Below, piece after piece: positions 18,308-28,300 of a DNA stretch of 64,000 nucleotides (position 1 is the stretch's first letter; each line of letters opens with the position of its first letter). Under the pieces are notes generated by a model that did no database searches, was not told the DNA's origin, and was given only the letters and a program-made list of their open reading frames with translations. A program made the translations under genes and the position numbers. The stretch is from Limisphaerales bacterium. Its GTDB lineage: Bacteria > Verrucomicrobiota > Verrucomicrobiia > Limisphaerales > SXTU01. The DNA lies in NCBI GenBank assembly GCA_009773355.1, contig WRPG01000045.1, forward strand, positions 1 through 64,000. Direction: 5' to 3'.

Positions 18308-19606
18308 TCAGTTCTCGGCCGGCTTTTCCCCCTCCCTCACCGACGCCGGGAACTTGAGCCAGGTGAGCGCGGCAACCACCATGACCGCGAGGACGAGAAA
18401 GACTTGCGAGGCCGAGAGGCTGGCCTTCACGCATACGAAGACCAGCAGGCCCGCGATGACCATGCCGCTGTTGTCGCAGAAGTTCTGCACGGCGATGGTC
18501 TTGCCGAGCTTGTTCGGGTCGGACTCGGCCTGGAGCGCGGCGTTGAGCGGGATGAGGAAGAGGCCCGCCGCGAAGCCCGCGCCGATGAGCAGGCCCATCA
18601 CCACGGGCAGGATGACCAGCACGGCCTTCTGCGCGCCGTCCGCCCCGGCCTTCTGGATGAGCTGCTGTCCGATGTGCTGCAAACCCAGCGGCTCGATGGC
18701 GAAGACCGCCAGCAGCATCCCCGCGAGCAGCACGCCGTAGCGGCGCGTGCGGCTGAGGTCGCTCACGGCGAGCAGCTTGCCGGCGGTGATGCTCCCAGCC
18801 ATCACGCCGACGCTCAACCACAGGCCGAGCAGGGCGATTTGCGTGTTGTCAGGGAGCTTGAGCACGTCGAGGCCCCACGCCTGGAAGTTGATTTTCATGG
18901 TCGCGCCGCAGACCCAGAAGAGCGCGGTGCCGACGAGCACCTTGCCCAGGCGCGGTCCGGCGAACAGCGCGCCGAAGTGCCCGAAGAATTCGCCGACGCT
19001 CTGACCAAGCCGGACGTTCGCGTCCGACGGCGTGCGCTCCATGAAGAAGTTCAGCGCAAGCGACGCACCGAAGATGCCGGCGACGATGATGTAGCAAACG
19101 CCGACGGGAAGCTGGTCCACCATGACCGAGCCGACGATGGCGCCCATGAGGATGGCGAGCAGGGTGAGCAGCTCGACCATGCCGTTTGCCTTCACGAGCC
19201 GCTCGCGCGGGAGGATTTCCGGCAGGATGCCGTATTTGGCCGGGCCATAAACCGTCGCGCCGATGCCGACAAGGAAGTAGCCCGGGGCCTGCCAGATGTA
19301 GCCGAACCAGATGCTCAAAGCGCACATGCCGGTGCCGAGGAGTTTCAGGAAGTTGCCGCCGGCCAGCCATGAAGTCTTGGCGTAGCGGTCGTTGAGATAG
19401 CCAGCGAGCGGCGCGAGCAGGATGTAGGGGATGAACAGGATGCTCGTGTAAATCGTGCTGCGGGTGCGCAGTTCCTCGGAGGTGATTTCGCCGGCCTTCT
19501 GCAAGATGGTGAGCTGGCCGACGATGACCGCGAGGATGGCGTTGTCGCCGAGGGCGCCGAGGAACTGGCTGGCGAGGAGGAGAGGATAGTTGCGGGTGGA
19601 TTTCAT
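18308..19606 (-). CDS. lplT: LplT-like MFS lysophospholipid transporter
   Basis: 432 residues, about twelve membrane segments. The opening LASQFLGALGDNAIL closely resembles the AQFLSAFGDNALL start of LplT, and the loop LNDRYAKTSWLAGGN is the MFS motif A region. LplT flips lysophosphatidylethanolamine to the cytosolic leaflet, where Aas re-acylates it. In E. coli lplT and aas form one operon; here lnt sits between them. The assignment rests on family similarity plus context; other drug-export MFS roles are possible but less likely. Confidence 0.72.
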   Translation of the reverse strand: MKSTRNYPLLLASQFLGALGDNAILAVIVGQLTILQKAGEITSEELRTRSTIYTSILFIPYILLAPLAGYLNDRYAKTSWLAGGNFLKLLGTGMCALSIWFGYIWQAPGYFLVGIGATVYGPAKYGILPEILPRERLVKANGMVELLTLLAILMGAIVGSVMVDQLPVGVCYIIVAGIFGASLALNFFMERTPSDANVRLGQSVGEFFGHFGALFAGPRLGKVLVGTALFWVCGATMKINFQAWGLDVLKLPDNTQIALLGLWLSVGVMAGSITAGKLLAVSDLSRTRRYGVLLAGMLLAVFAIEPLGLQHIGQQLIQKAGADGAQKAVLVILPVVMGLLIGAGFAAGLFLIPLNAALQAESDPNKLGKTIAVQNFCDNSGMVIAGLLVFVCVKASLSASQVFLVLAVMVVAALTWLKFPASVREGEKPAEN

Positions 19607-19615
19607 GGAGAGTGT

Positions 19616-20080
19616 TCAGGAATTGGCTTGGGCGGCGCGGGTGGCGTTTTCGCTGATGGTGGCTAGTTCGGCGACGAGCTTCTCGGCGCGGGTGGCGGGG
19701 AGTTTTCCCCAAACCAACTCGGCGGCGGCGTAGTAGTGCGGGTAAATCTCAGCAAGCAGTTTCCGCGCGGCGGGCGTGAGCACGACTTGCCAGGCACGGC
19801 GGTCCTTTGTGTTCTCTTTCCGGGCGACCAAGCCGCGCTCCTCCAGCCGGTCCACCAATCCGGTCACGTTCGAGCGGTGCATGATGAGCTGGCGGCTCAG
19901 GTCGGACTGTGTGCAGCCGCCGGGAAAGTCGGTGAGGACGTTGAGGAGGTTGAACTGGCTGGGGCTTAAGTCCCAGCGGGCGAAGAAGACGCGGCTGGCG
20001 TTCCACAGCTCCTCCGCCGTGCGGAGCAACTGTATGAGCGCCGCGTAGCGCGGGCCGGGCGAGGTCGTTTTGCGTTTCAT
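19616..20080 (-). CDS. MarR family transcriptional regulator
   Basis: 154 residues. The winged helix spans about residues 38-115, with CTQSDLSRQLIMHRSNVTGL as recognition helix region and the wing RKENTKDRRAWQVVLT, both characteristic of MarR. It is the first gene of a minus-strand run with the LplT-like transporter (9-base gap), lnt and the aas-like gene, so it may regulate that lipid set. The ligand is unknown. Confidence 0.87.
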   Translation of the reverse strand: MKRKTTSPGPRYAALIQLLRTAEELWNASRVFFARWDLSPSQFNLLNVLTDFPGGCTQSDLSRQLIMHRSNVTGLVDRLEERGLVARKENTKDRRAWQVVLTPAARKLLAEIYPHYYAAAELVWGKLPATRAEKLVAELATISENATRAAQANS

Positions 20081-20167
20081 CGGCGCATGGTTTAGCAGGC
20101 GATTGTTGAGATGTCACCATTGAGAAATCTGGCCGAGCCATCGGTGAAAGATGGGAGGGAAGCCGAA

Positions 20168-20692
20168 TCAGACTTGAGGAGTTCGCGGCGTGACAGCGAG
20201 TTCCAAGGTGAAGTGCGGGTCGGCGTCATCGCAGAAGCAGGCAGTCCACGAAACGTCCATCGCTTTCGGGAAAGCGAACTGGATGGAACCGCGCGTCCGA
20301 CCAGTCGTGGGATCGGGAAACCGGACCGGGTTTAGCCCAGCATGGACTTTGAAGACATTCTCGACTTCCGCAAAGGCCACGGGCAGCAGTGGGTCAGTGC
20401 GGCTACCACCCAAGTCTGCTGCCTCCAGCACCGGCAAAGCCTCTGATTGCCGAAAGGTCACGCGGCTCACGCCTTTGGCCGCCAGCGCACCCAGCAGGCT
20501 CAAGGTGTAATCGGTGGCTGGCGCGACTGGCTCCAGTTTGAACTCCGGTTCTTTCCTCAAGAAGCCGGGCACGCGAAACAGCTTGGTGACACCTCCGATG
20601 CTGAAGCCAACAAAGTCGGCGTCATATCGCTTCAACCACTTCATGGTTGGAGCGTGCGCGGATACCTCGGTGAAGGCAATCCACTCCTCCAC
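20168..20692 (-). CDS. Hypothetical protein
   Basis: Up to 174 residues; an internal ATG at 20644 (MKWLKRYDADF) would give 158. I do not recognise a family. The sequence is mixed alpha/beta in character, soluble, and without signal peptide, membrane segment or repeats. It lies between the marR gene (same strand) and the divergent GIDE-LemA gene. Confidence 0.55.
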   Translation of the reverse strand: MEEWIAFTEVSAHAPTMKWLKRYDADFVGFSIGGVTKLFRVPGFLRKEPEFKLEPVAPATDYTLSLLGALAAKGVSRVTFRQSEALPVLEAADLGGSRTDPLLPVAFAEVENVFKVHAGLNPVRFPDPTTGRTRGSIQFAFPKAMDVSWTACFCDDADPHFTLELAVTPRTPQV

Positions 20693-20749
20693 TCCCCTTC
20701 GGTTTCTGTAGTGTCCTTCCTCCGCCCGGCTTTGCTATAGCCAAGGCCC

Positions 20750-22066
20750 ATGAACGACTTCGCCCCGTGGCTGCCAGTGATTGGCTGCGTGCTGGGCTTC
20801 CTCTGCCTGCTCGGCGCGCTACGCGCGGGCAAGCGTCGTCGGCTCGTGGACAACCTGCCCACGTCGAAGACCACGGGCGTCTTCATCGGCCTCGTCGAGC
20901 TGAAGGGCACGGCGGAGGTGGACGCGCCGCTCAAGAGCTTTCTCGCGGAATGCCGTTGTGTTCACTACTCGTGGGGTGTCGAGGAGGAATGGGAGCGCAC
21001 CGTCACCGAGACCTACACCGACAGCGACGGAAAGACGCAGACGCGCACGCGCACGGAGCGCGGCTGGACCACGGTGGCCAGCGGCGGCGAGATGATTCCC
21101 TTCTACCTCAACGACGACTGCGGCGCGGTGCTGGTGCGGCCCGAAGGCGCGGAGATTGAGGCGTTGTCCGTCTTTGACCAGACCTGCACGAGCTGGGACG
21201 CGCTCTACTACGGCAAAGGCCCGGCGGGCGGCATCATGGACTCCACCGGCCGCCGGCATTTCCACGAGCATGCCCTCCCGCTGCACACGCCCATCTACGT
21301 GATGGGCCAGGCGCACGAGCGGGCGGACGTGGTCGCGCCGGAAATCGCGTCGGACAAGAGCGCGCCGATGTTCCTCATCTCGACGCGGAGCGAGCAGCAA
21401 ATCAGCTCGGGGTTCGCGTGGAAGTTCTGGGGCTGGCTCTGCTTCGGCCTCGTGCTGGCGGTCGGCGGCTTCGTGTGGCGCGACGGCGCGCAAGGCCGAG
21501 ATTGGCAGCGGCAATGGCCGGTTTACTTGCTGCCCGCATCCGGCTTTGGACTCACGGTCGTGCTCGGCTGGGTGTGGATGGTGTTCAACAGCCTGATTGA
21601 CCTCCGCCAGCGCGTGCGGCAGGGCTGGGCGCAGGTGGACGTGCAACTCAAGCGGCGTTTCGACCTCATCCCGAACCTCGTCGCCACCGTCACCGGCCTG
21701 CGCGACCACGAGGCGAAGTTGCAGGAAAGCATCGCCCTGCTCCGCGCACAACAGACCGCCACGCCGCCGGGCGTCACCGGGCCGGACTACGCGGCCTGCA
21801 CGAAAGTCCTCGTCGCCGTGCGCGAGGCTTACCCGCAGCTCACCGCCCAGCCCGCCTTTCTCGAACTCCAGAAATCCCTCGTGGACACGGAGCATCGCAT
21901 CGCGCTGGCGCGGGGTTACTTCAACGAGATTGCCACCCACTACAACACCCGGCTGGAGCAGATTCCCGACCGCTTCATCGCCGCGCTGGGCGGCCTCCAG
22001 CCGCAGCCGCTCATGTCGGCGAATGACTTCGAGCGCGAGCCGGTGGCGGTGAGCTTCGCGCCGTGA
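20750..22066 (+). CDS. GIDE domain - LemA fusion membrane protein
   Basis: 438 residues. Membrane segment at about 7-24, then a GIDE-type domain (E3-ligase-like membrane domain, about 30-215, with LKGTAEVDAPLKSFLAECRC), segments at about 225-243 and 258-278, then a LemA domain with the signature FNSLIDLRQRVRQGWAQVDV and LKRRFDLIPNLV. LemA proteins are helical and membrane-anchored; the bacterial GIDE domain has no RING finger and its role is not known. The fusion implies both halves act together at the envelope. Confidence 0.85.
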   Translation: MNDFAPWLPVIGCVLGFLCLLGALRAGKRRRLVDNLPTSKTTGVFIGLVELKGTAEVDAPLKSFLAECRCVHYSWGVEEEWERTVTETYTDSDGKTQTRTRTERGWTTVASGGEMIPFYLNDDCGAVLVRPEGAEIEALSVFDQTCTSWDALYYGKGPAGGIMDSTGRRHFHEHALPLHTPIYVMGQAHERADVVAPEIASDKSAPMFLISTRSEQQISSGFAWKFWGWLCFGLVLAVGGFVWRDGAQGRDWQRQWPVYLLPASGFGLTVVLGWVWMVFNSLIDLRQRVRQGWAQVDVQLKRRFDLIPNLVATVTGLRDHEAKLQESIALLRAQQTATPPGVTGPDYAACTKVLVAVREAYPQLTAQPAFLELQKSLVDTEHRIALARGYFNEIATHYNTRLEQIPDRFIAALGGLQPQPLMSANDFEREPVAVSFAP

Positions 22067-22072
22067 GACCGC

Positions 22073-22519
22073 TCAGTTCGACTTCGGCGCGGTCGCGCTG
22101 ATGCGGTTGATGAGGTCGAGCAGTTCGCGCATGTCGAAGGGCTTGGCGCGGTAAAAGACGTTGTTCTGCGGCTCGTCGCGCGGGGTCTTCTCCGGGATCC
22201 AAGTCCCGCTGATGACGACGCAGGGAAACCCCTTCTGCCGGCCTTGCACAAACATCACCAGATCCAGCCCCGTTTGCGGGCCGCTGAACTGGTAGTCCGT
22301 CACCACGGCATCAATGTATTTCTGGTTCGCCTCCCAGAGCTTCATCGCCTCGGCGACGTTGTCCGCCTCCAGCAAATGCCAGCCCTGGCGTTGGAAGAGG
22401 CTCCGCAACGTGAAGAGCATCGCATGGTCGTCATCCACCACCAACAGCGTGCGGGTGCTGGCCGGCTTGCGCCCGGTGGCGGAACCGGCCGGCGCGGAGA
22501 TTTTGAAGTTCAAGGCCAT
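22073..22519 (-). CDS. Receiver-only response regulator
   Basis: 148 residues, a 23-residue leader then one REC domain: acidic pair D29/D30 in VVDDDH, phospho-acceptor D75 in VVTDYQF, S104 in VVISGTW and K126 in YRAKPFD. There is no output domain, so it probably acts by protein contact or in a phosphorelay. No kinase is adjacent. It converges on the GIDE-LemA gene with a 6-base gap. Confidence 0.88.
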   Translation of the reverse strand: MALNFKISAPAGSATGRKPASTRTLLVVDDDHAMLFTLRSLFQRQGWHLLEADNVAEAMKLWEANQKYIDAVVTDYQFSGPQTGLDLVMFVQGRQKGFPCVVISGTWIPEKTPRDEPQNNVFYRAKPFDMRELLDLINRISATAPKSN

Positions 22520-22655
22520 GCAGTGACTTCGCGGTTTGTTTGGTTGTCCGTCGCCCGTCGTCGGGCGTATTGATTACGGGCATCAAGCGCCTGGGCCGCG
22601 TTTCATTGGGAAGCTGCCTCACCCACGCCCGACCATCGCCGAATCAGACGCCGAG

Positions 22656-23684
22656 GTGAAGAACTTGTTACAACGATTCCGGAAGCGCTGGCGGTTGGTG
22701 ACCGCCAGCCTGCTGGTCGCCGCGTTCGTCGCGGCCAACGTCGTGGCCTGGCGGCACGCGCGGGCGATGTCGCGCTTCGTGCGCACCGGCGAGCGGACCG
22801 CCTCGCCGGAAAAACTCGGCGCGCTCGCCAAGGCCCGCGTGCTGCTGACGGGCGTGACCTTGCCCCGGCCGGAGAACCGCCGGACGCCAACGGACGTGGG
22901 GCTGGCGTATCAAACCGTCCACTTCCCCGGAGCGAAGGGCCTTCGACTGGAGGCTTGGTTCATGCCCTCGGCAGCGCCAACGACTAACGGCATCGTCCTG
23001 CTCTTCCACGGCTACGGCGCGAGCAAGGAGTCGCTCTTGCCGCCAGCGGTCGAGTTCCACGCGCTGGGCTGGGACACGCTGCTCGTTGATTTCCACGGCA
23101 GCGGCGGCTCGGCGGGCGACACGACGAGCGCGGGCTGGCACGAAGCGGCGGACGTGGCGGCAGCATTCGCGGAAGCGGCCCGACTCGCGCCGGGAAAACC
23201 CCGTGTGCTCTACGGCGTCTCCATGGGCGCGGCGGCCTGCCTGCGGGCCATCCACGCGCACGGAGTGAAACCGGACACGCTCATCCTCGAATGCCCCTTC
23301 GACCGGATGCTGACCACCGTGCAGCGCCGCTTCCAGGCCATGCGGCTGCCCGCCTTCCCGTTGGCCGAGCTGCTTGTGTTTTGGGGCGGCCAAACCGGCG
23401 GCTTCAACGCCTTCGCGCACAATCCGGTGGACTACGCGCCGTCCGTGCGCTGCCCCACGCTGATGCTGCACGGGGGCAAGGACCCGCGCGTTTCTGTCCG
23501 CGACGTCGAGCGCGTCCATGAAAGCCTCGGCGGCGGCAAGGCGCTCGTGGTCTTTCAAGAGCTGGGCCACCAATCCTATGTGGAGGCGAAGCGTGAGCCA
23601 TGGCGTGCTTCCGTGCAAAATCACCTCGCCGGCTTGAGGCCGGGACCCGGCGGCCCGGCCGTGCCTTCCAGCGGAACATTTTGA
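22656..23684 (+). CDS. Membrane-anchored alpha/beta hydrolase upstream of pfaD
   Basis: 342 residues from the GTG at 22656, which gives a basic N-terminus (KNLLQRFRKRWRLV) followed by a membrane anchor TASLLVAAFVAANVVA. The frame is open upstream to 22536 but that stretch looks non-coding. Motifs: LLFHGYGASKE (oxyanion region), nucleophile S189 in YGVSMGAAA, LMLHGGKDPRV and GHQSYVE. Its stop overlaps an ATG in the pfaD frame (TGATG at 23682-23686). The substrate is unknown; a thioesterase or lipid-esterase role for the lipid synthase is an attractive guess only. Confidence 0.75.
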   Translation: MKNLLQRFRKRWRLVTASLLVAAFVAANVVAWRHARAMSRFVRTGERTASPEKLGALAKARVLLTGVTLPRPENRRTPTDVGLAYQTVHFPGAKGLRLEAWFMPSAAPTTNGIVLLFHGYGASKESLLPPAVEFHALGWDTLLVDFHGSGGSAGDTTSAGWHEAADVAAAFAEAARLAPGKPRVLYGVSMGAAACLRAIHAHGVKPDTLILECPFDRMLTTVQRRFQAMRLPAFPLAELLVFWGGQTGGFNAFAHNPVDYAPSVRCPTLMLHGGKDPRVSVRDVERVHESLGGGKALVVFQELGHQSYVEAKREPWRASVQNHLAGLRPGPGGPAVPSSGTF

Positions 23685-23800
23685 TGGTTTGTCAGGGCCG
23701 TTTCCTGCTCAAATGCCCGCCGCCTCGTTTGCGAACCGCCGGGGGCCGGCGTTTCCCTGAAGACCGCGCCGGATGCGCCGTCCGAAGCGGGGCTTGGGCA

Positions 23801-25339
23801 ATGATTGAGCTAGCCACTGGGACCCAGACGGCCACCGGCGCGGCAACGCGGCGGGGCCAGGCTGACTCGCACCCAGACGCGGGCAGGCGCGACGGTTCGC
23901 CCACGGTCGCGCAGGTGCTGGACAGGCTCGGTGACGCGTCATTCCGGCGCGACCACGGCCTGCGCTACGCCTACGTGGCCGGGGCGATGGCGAATGGCAT
24001 TGCTTCGGTGGAACTGGTCGAGGCGATGGCGCGAGGTGGAATGCTCGGCTTCTTCGGCGCGGCGGGGCTGGGCAAAGACCGCGTCGAGTCGGCGCTGCAT
24101 CGGCTCCAGGCGGAAATCTCCGGTCTGCCGTTTGGCGTGAACCTCATCCACAGCCCGAATGAGTCGGAGCTGGAAGACGCAGTGGCGCGGCTCTTCATCC
24201 AACGCGGGCTGCGGCTCATTGAGGCGTCGGCTTACTTGCGGCTCACGCTCGCGGTCGTGCGCTTCCGGGTGGCCGGCATCCATCGGGACGCCACCGGCCA
24301 CATCGTCACGCCCAACCGCATCGTGGCAAAGGTTTCGCGCGTCGAGGTCGCCACGCAGTTCTTCTCCCCACCGTCGGCCGAGTTTCTCAACGAGCTTGTC
24401 CGCACTGGCGAACTCACCGCCGAGCAGGCTGTGCTCGCGGCGCAAATCCCCGTCGCGCAGGACGTGACCGCCGAGGCTGATTCCGCTGGCCACACAGACA
24501 ACCGCCCGCTGATCACGCTGTTGCCGACGTTGCTGGCATTACGCGACCGCTTGCAGGCGCAGTTCAACTACACCCAGCCGCTCCGCGTCGGCGCGGCTGG
24601 CGGCCTCTCCACCCCCTCGGGACTCGCGGCGGCGTTCGCGATGGGCGCGGCCTACGTCGTCACCGGCTCCGTGAATCAGGCGTGCGTCGAGTCCGGCTCC
24701 TGCGATGCCGTGCGCAAGTTGCTCGCGCAAGCCGAGCAGGCAGACACCGCGATGGCTCCCGCCGCCGACATGTTCGAGATGGGTGTGAAGCTCCAGGTGC
24801 TCAAGCGCGGCACGATGTTTCCAATGCGCGCCGCCAAGCTGTGGGAACTCTACCGCGCGCATCCGAGCCTCGACGCAATTCCCGAGACCGACCGTGTGCA
24901 ACTGGAGAAGCAGTTCTTCCGCGCCACGCTCGATGAGGCCTGGCGCAGCACGCGCGAGTTCTGGCTCAAGCGCGACCCCAAGCAGGTCGAGCGCGCCGAA
25001 CGCGACGCGAAGCACAAGATGGCCCTCGTCTTCCGCGCCTACCTCGGCCTCAGTTCGCGCTGGGCCAACGCCGGCGAACCGTCGCGTGTGATGGATTACC
25101 AAGTCTGGTGCGGCCCCGCGATGGGCGCGTTCAACGAGTGGACGCGCGGCACGTTCCTCGCGCAGCCGGAGAATCGCCGCGCGGAAGTCGTCGCGCTGAA
25201 CCTGCTCTACGGCGCGGCCAAGCACTTGCGCGCAGTCGCGCTGCGCTTGCAGGGAATTCCCCTGTCGCCGGAGGAAGCAGTTTGCGCTCCGATTGAGCCG
25301 AACCGGTTGCACGAGTTGTTGAACGCGAAGCCAGATTAA
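23801..25339 (+). CDS. pfaD: PfaD: trans-acting enoyl reductase of a PUFA-type synthase
   Basis: 512 residues from the ATG at 23801; another in-frame ATG at 23684 overlaps the upstream stop and would give 551. The FMN-dependent nitronate-monooxygenase-like TIM barrel begins near residue 50 (FRRDHGLRYAYVAGAMANG) and includes GGMLGFFGAAGL, GLPFGVNLIHSP and AAGGLSTPSGLAAAFAMGA. The C-terminal third has PfaD-specific stretches (QVLKRGTMFPMRAAKLWELY and VWCGPAMGAFNEW). PfaD reduces the enoyl-ACP intermediates of the iterative synthase. The following gene starts at once, with a GTG/ATG 1-4 bases after the stop. Confidence 0.92.
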   Translation: MIELATGTQTATGAATRRGQADSHPDAGRRDGSPTVAQVLDRLGDASFRRDHGLRYAYVAGAMANGIASVELVEAMARGGMLGFFGAAGLGKDRVESALHRLQAEISGLPFGVNLIHSPNESELEDAVARLFIQRGLRLIEASAYLRLTLAVVRFRVAGIHRDATGHIVTPNRIVAKVSRVEVATQFFSPPSAEFLNELVRTGELTAEQAVLAAQIPVAQDVTAEADSAGHTDNRPLITLLPTLLALRDRLQAQFNYTQPLRVGAAGGLSTPSGLAAAFAMGAAYVVTGSVNQACVESGSCDAVRKLLAQAEQADTAMAPAADMFEMGVKLQVLKRGTMFPMRAAKLWELYRAHPSLDAIPETDRVQLEKQFFRATLDEAWRSTREFWLKRDPKQVERAERDAKHKMALVFRAYLGLSSRWANAGEPSRVMDYQVWCGPAMGAFNEWTRGTFLAQPENRRAEVVALNLLYGAAKHLRAVALRLQGIPLSPEEAVCAPIEPNRLHELLNAKPD

Positions 25340-25342
25340 GTG

Positions 25343-28300
25343 ATGAGCCAGTCCACGCCCCTCGCCATTGTCGGCCTCAGTGCCATTTTCCCGCAGGCCG
25401 ACGACCTGCGCGCCTACTGGCGCAACCTCAAGGCCGGCACCGACGCCATCACGCCCATCCCCGCCACGCACTGGCGCGCGGAGGACTTTTTTCACGCGGA
25501 CCCGAAGTCGCCCGACATGACCTACGCGCGGCGCGGCGGGTTCATCTCGCCGGTGAATTTCAACCCGCTGGAGTTCGGCATCGCGCCCAAGGACCTCGAG
25601 GCCACGGACACGACGCAATTGCTCGGCATGGTCGCCGCGAAGCAGGCGCTCGCCGACGCGGGCTACGCGGACAAGCCGTTCAACCGCCAGCGCACCAGCG
25701 TGCTGCTCGGCGTGACCGGCGCGCTCGAACTCGTCATCCCGCTCGGCGCGCGGCTCGGCCATCCCATCTGGCGGCGCGCGCTTGCGGAAGCGGGCGTGGC
25801 GAATGACGTCGCCGAGGATGTCGTGCAGCGCATCGCGGACGGCTACGTGCCGTGGCAGGAGAATTCCTTCCCCGGCCTGCTTGGCAACGTCGCCGCCGGT
25901 CGCATCGCCGCGCGGCTGGACTTGGGCGGCACAAACTGCGTCGTGGACGCCGCGTGCGCGAGCAGCTTCGCCGCGCTGCACCTCGCCGCGATGGAACTCG
26001 AGACCGGCCGCTCGGACATGGTCATCACGGGTGGCGTGGACACTTTCAACGACATCTTCATGTTCATGTGCTTCAGCAAGACCCCGGCGCTCTCGCCGTC
26101 GGGGAACGCGCGGCCCTTTGACCGCGACGGCGATGGCACCATCCTCGGCGAAGGCATCGGCATGATTGTCCTCAAGCGCCTCGCCGACGCGGAGCGCGAC
26201 GGCGACCGGATTTACTGCACGATTCGCGGCATCGGCTCGTCGAGCGATGGTCGCGGCGGCGCGATTTACGAACCGCGTTCCGAAGGCCAGGTCCAGGCGA
26301 TGGAGCGCGCCTATGCCAACGCCGGCATCAGCCCCGCCACCGTGGAACTCGTCGAAGCCCACGGCACCGGCACGAAGGTCGGTGACGCCACGGAACTGCG
26401 CTCGCTCGCGAAAGTCTTCCGTGCCGCGCAGCCCGAAGGCACCTGGGCCGCGCTCGGCTCCGTGAAGTCGCAAATTGGCCACTCCAAGGCCGCCGCCGGT
26501 GTCGCCGGCCTCATCAAGGCCGCGCTCGCGCTGGAGCAAAAAGTCCTCCCGCCCACCATCAAAGTGAACCAGCCGCTCGACGAAGCCGCGCCCGGCACGT
26601 CGCCGTTTTACCTCAACACCACGAAGCGCCCATGGCTCCCGCGCGCCGCGCACCCGCGCCGCGCCGGCGTGAGCGCGTTCGGGTTCGGCGGCACGAACTT
26701 CCACATCGCGCTCGAAGAGCACGGCTCTGCCCGCCGTGCCGTGGATTGGACCGGCGACGTGGACATCCTCGCCTTCGCCGCCGACACACTCTCCGACCTG
26801 CGCGCGCAACTCGCCGCGCTCCCCGCCGAACTCCCGTGGCTCGACCTTCGCCGCCGTGCCCATGCGTCACGCGCCGCCTTCCGCGCCGAAGCGAAGTTCC
26901 GCCTGCTGATCCCGTTGTCCAAAGACGCTCCCTCGAAGTCCACCGCTTCAGTCCCCCTCGCCCCCACCGGGGGAGAGGGCCGGGGAGAGGGGGCGACGGC
27001 CACAAATGCCTTCGCCTTGTCTCCTCTCCGCGACGCCGCCCTCGCCACCCTCGACAAAGACCCGACCAAGCCCAGTTGGTCCCTCCCCAACGGCACCGCA
27101 TACGGCTCCGGCCCCGCGCGCGGCCAGCTCGCCGTCCTCTTCCCCGGCCAAGGCTCGCAATATCCCGGGATGCTCCGCGACCTCGCCTGCCAGTTCCCCG
27201 AGCTGCTCGACACGCTCGCCGAGGCCGACGCCGCATTCGCCCGCGAGCAGCCCGCCGCCGCGCAGCGCCTCAGCGACTTCATCTACCCGCACCCCGCCTT
27301 CTCCGATGACACCCGCCGCGCGCAGGAAGGCGCGTTGAAAGCCACCGAAGTCGCCCAGCCCGCGCTCGGTGCCGCCAGCCTCGGCGCGCTCCGCGTGTTG
27401 CAGGGCTTCGGCATCGCCCCGCAACTCGCCGCCGGCCACAGCTACGGCGAACTTGTCGCGCTCCATGCCGCTGGCCGACTCGACGCCCCCGCGCTGCACC
27501 GCCTCTCGAACGTCCGCGGCCGCCTCATGGCCAGCCGCCCCGGTGCACCCGACCGCGGCGCGATGCTCGCCGTCGTCGCGCCCGAGCAAACCGTCGCCGA
27601 ACTCCTCCTCGCCGGCGGCCCCGACCTTGTCATCGCGAACCGCAACTCGCCCGCGCAATTCGTTATCGCCGGCCCCAAGCCGCAGATTGAACGCGCCGAA
27701 ACTGAGGCCAAGAAGCGTTCCCTCCGCGCCCGCGTGCTGCCCGTCTCCGCCGCCTTCCACAGCCCGCTCGTGGCCGATGCCCGCGAGCCGTTCGCCGCCG
27801 CGCTCGCAGAAGTGGAGTTCACCCCCGCGCGCACCCCCGTCTTCTCCAATACGTCGGCTTCGTCCTATCCGTCGGATGCGTCCGCTTCCCGCGACCTCCT
27901 CGCCAGCCACCTCGCCAAGCCCGTGGATTTCATCGCCGAAATCCGAGCAATGCACGCCGCCGGCGCGACCACCTTCCTCGAAGTCGGCCCCGGTCGCGTC
28001 CTCAGCGACCTCGCCGCCGCCATCCTCGCCGACACCGGCGCGGAGACCATCGCCCTCGACGCCTCACGCGGCGCGCGCAACGGCACGCTCGACCTCGCCA
28101 CCGCACTTTGCCGCGTCGCCGCGCTCGGCCACCCGGTGAATTTGGCGAAGTGGGAAATCGCCCCGCCCGCCGCGCCCACGGGCAAGCCTGCCTTCACCGT
28201 CCCCATCTCCGGCGCGAACGTCCGCACCTCGAAGCCCGCCGCGCGCCCGCCCATTCTGACCAAGCCCGCCGCTCGTGCCGGCGACTTGCAGTCGCCGCCC

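Noticed and set aside
24539-26863. 774-codon open frame on the minus strand across pfaD and pfaA
   Set aside because: It lies fully antisense to two well-supported genes. The translation is Arg/Gly/Ala/His-rich without any domain, as expected from GC-rich codon shadows.
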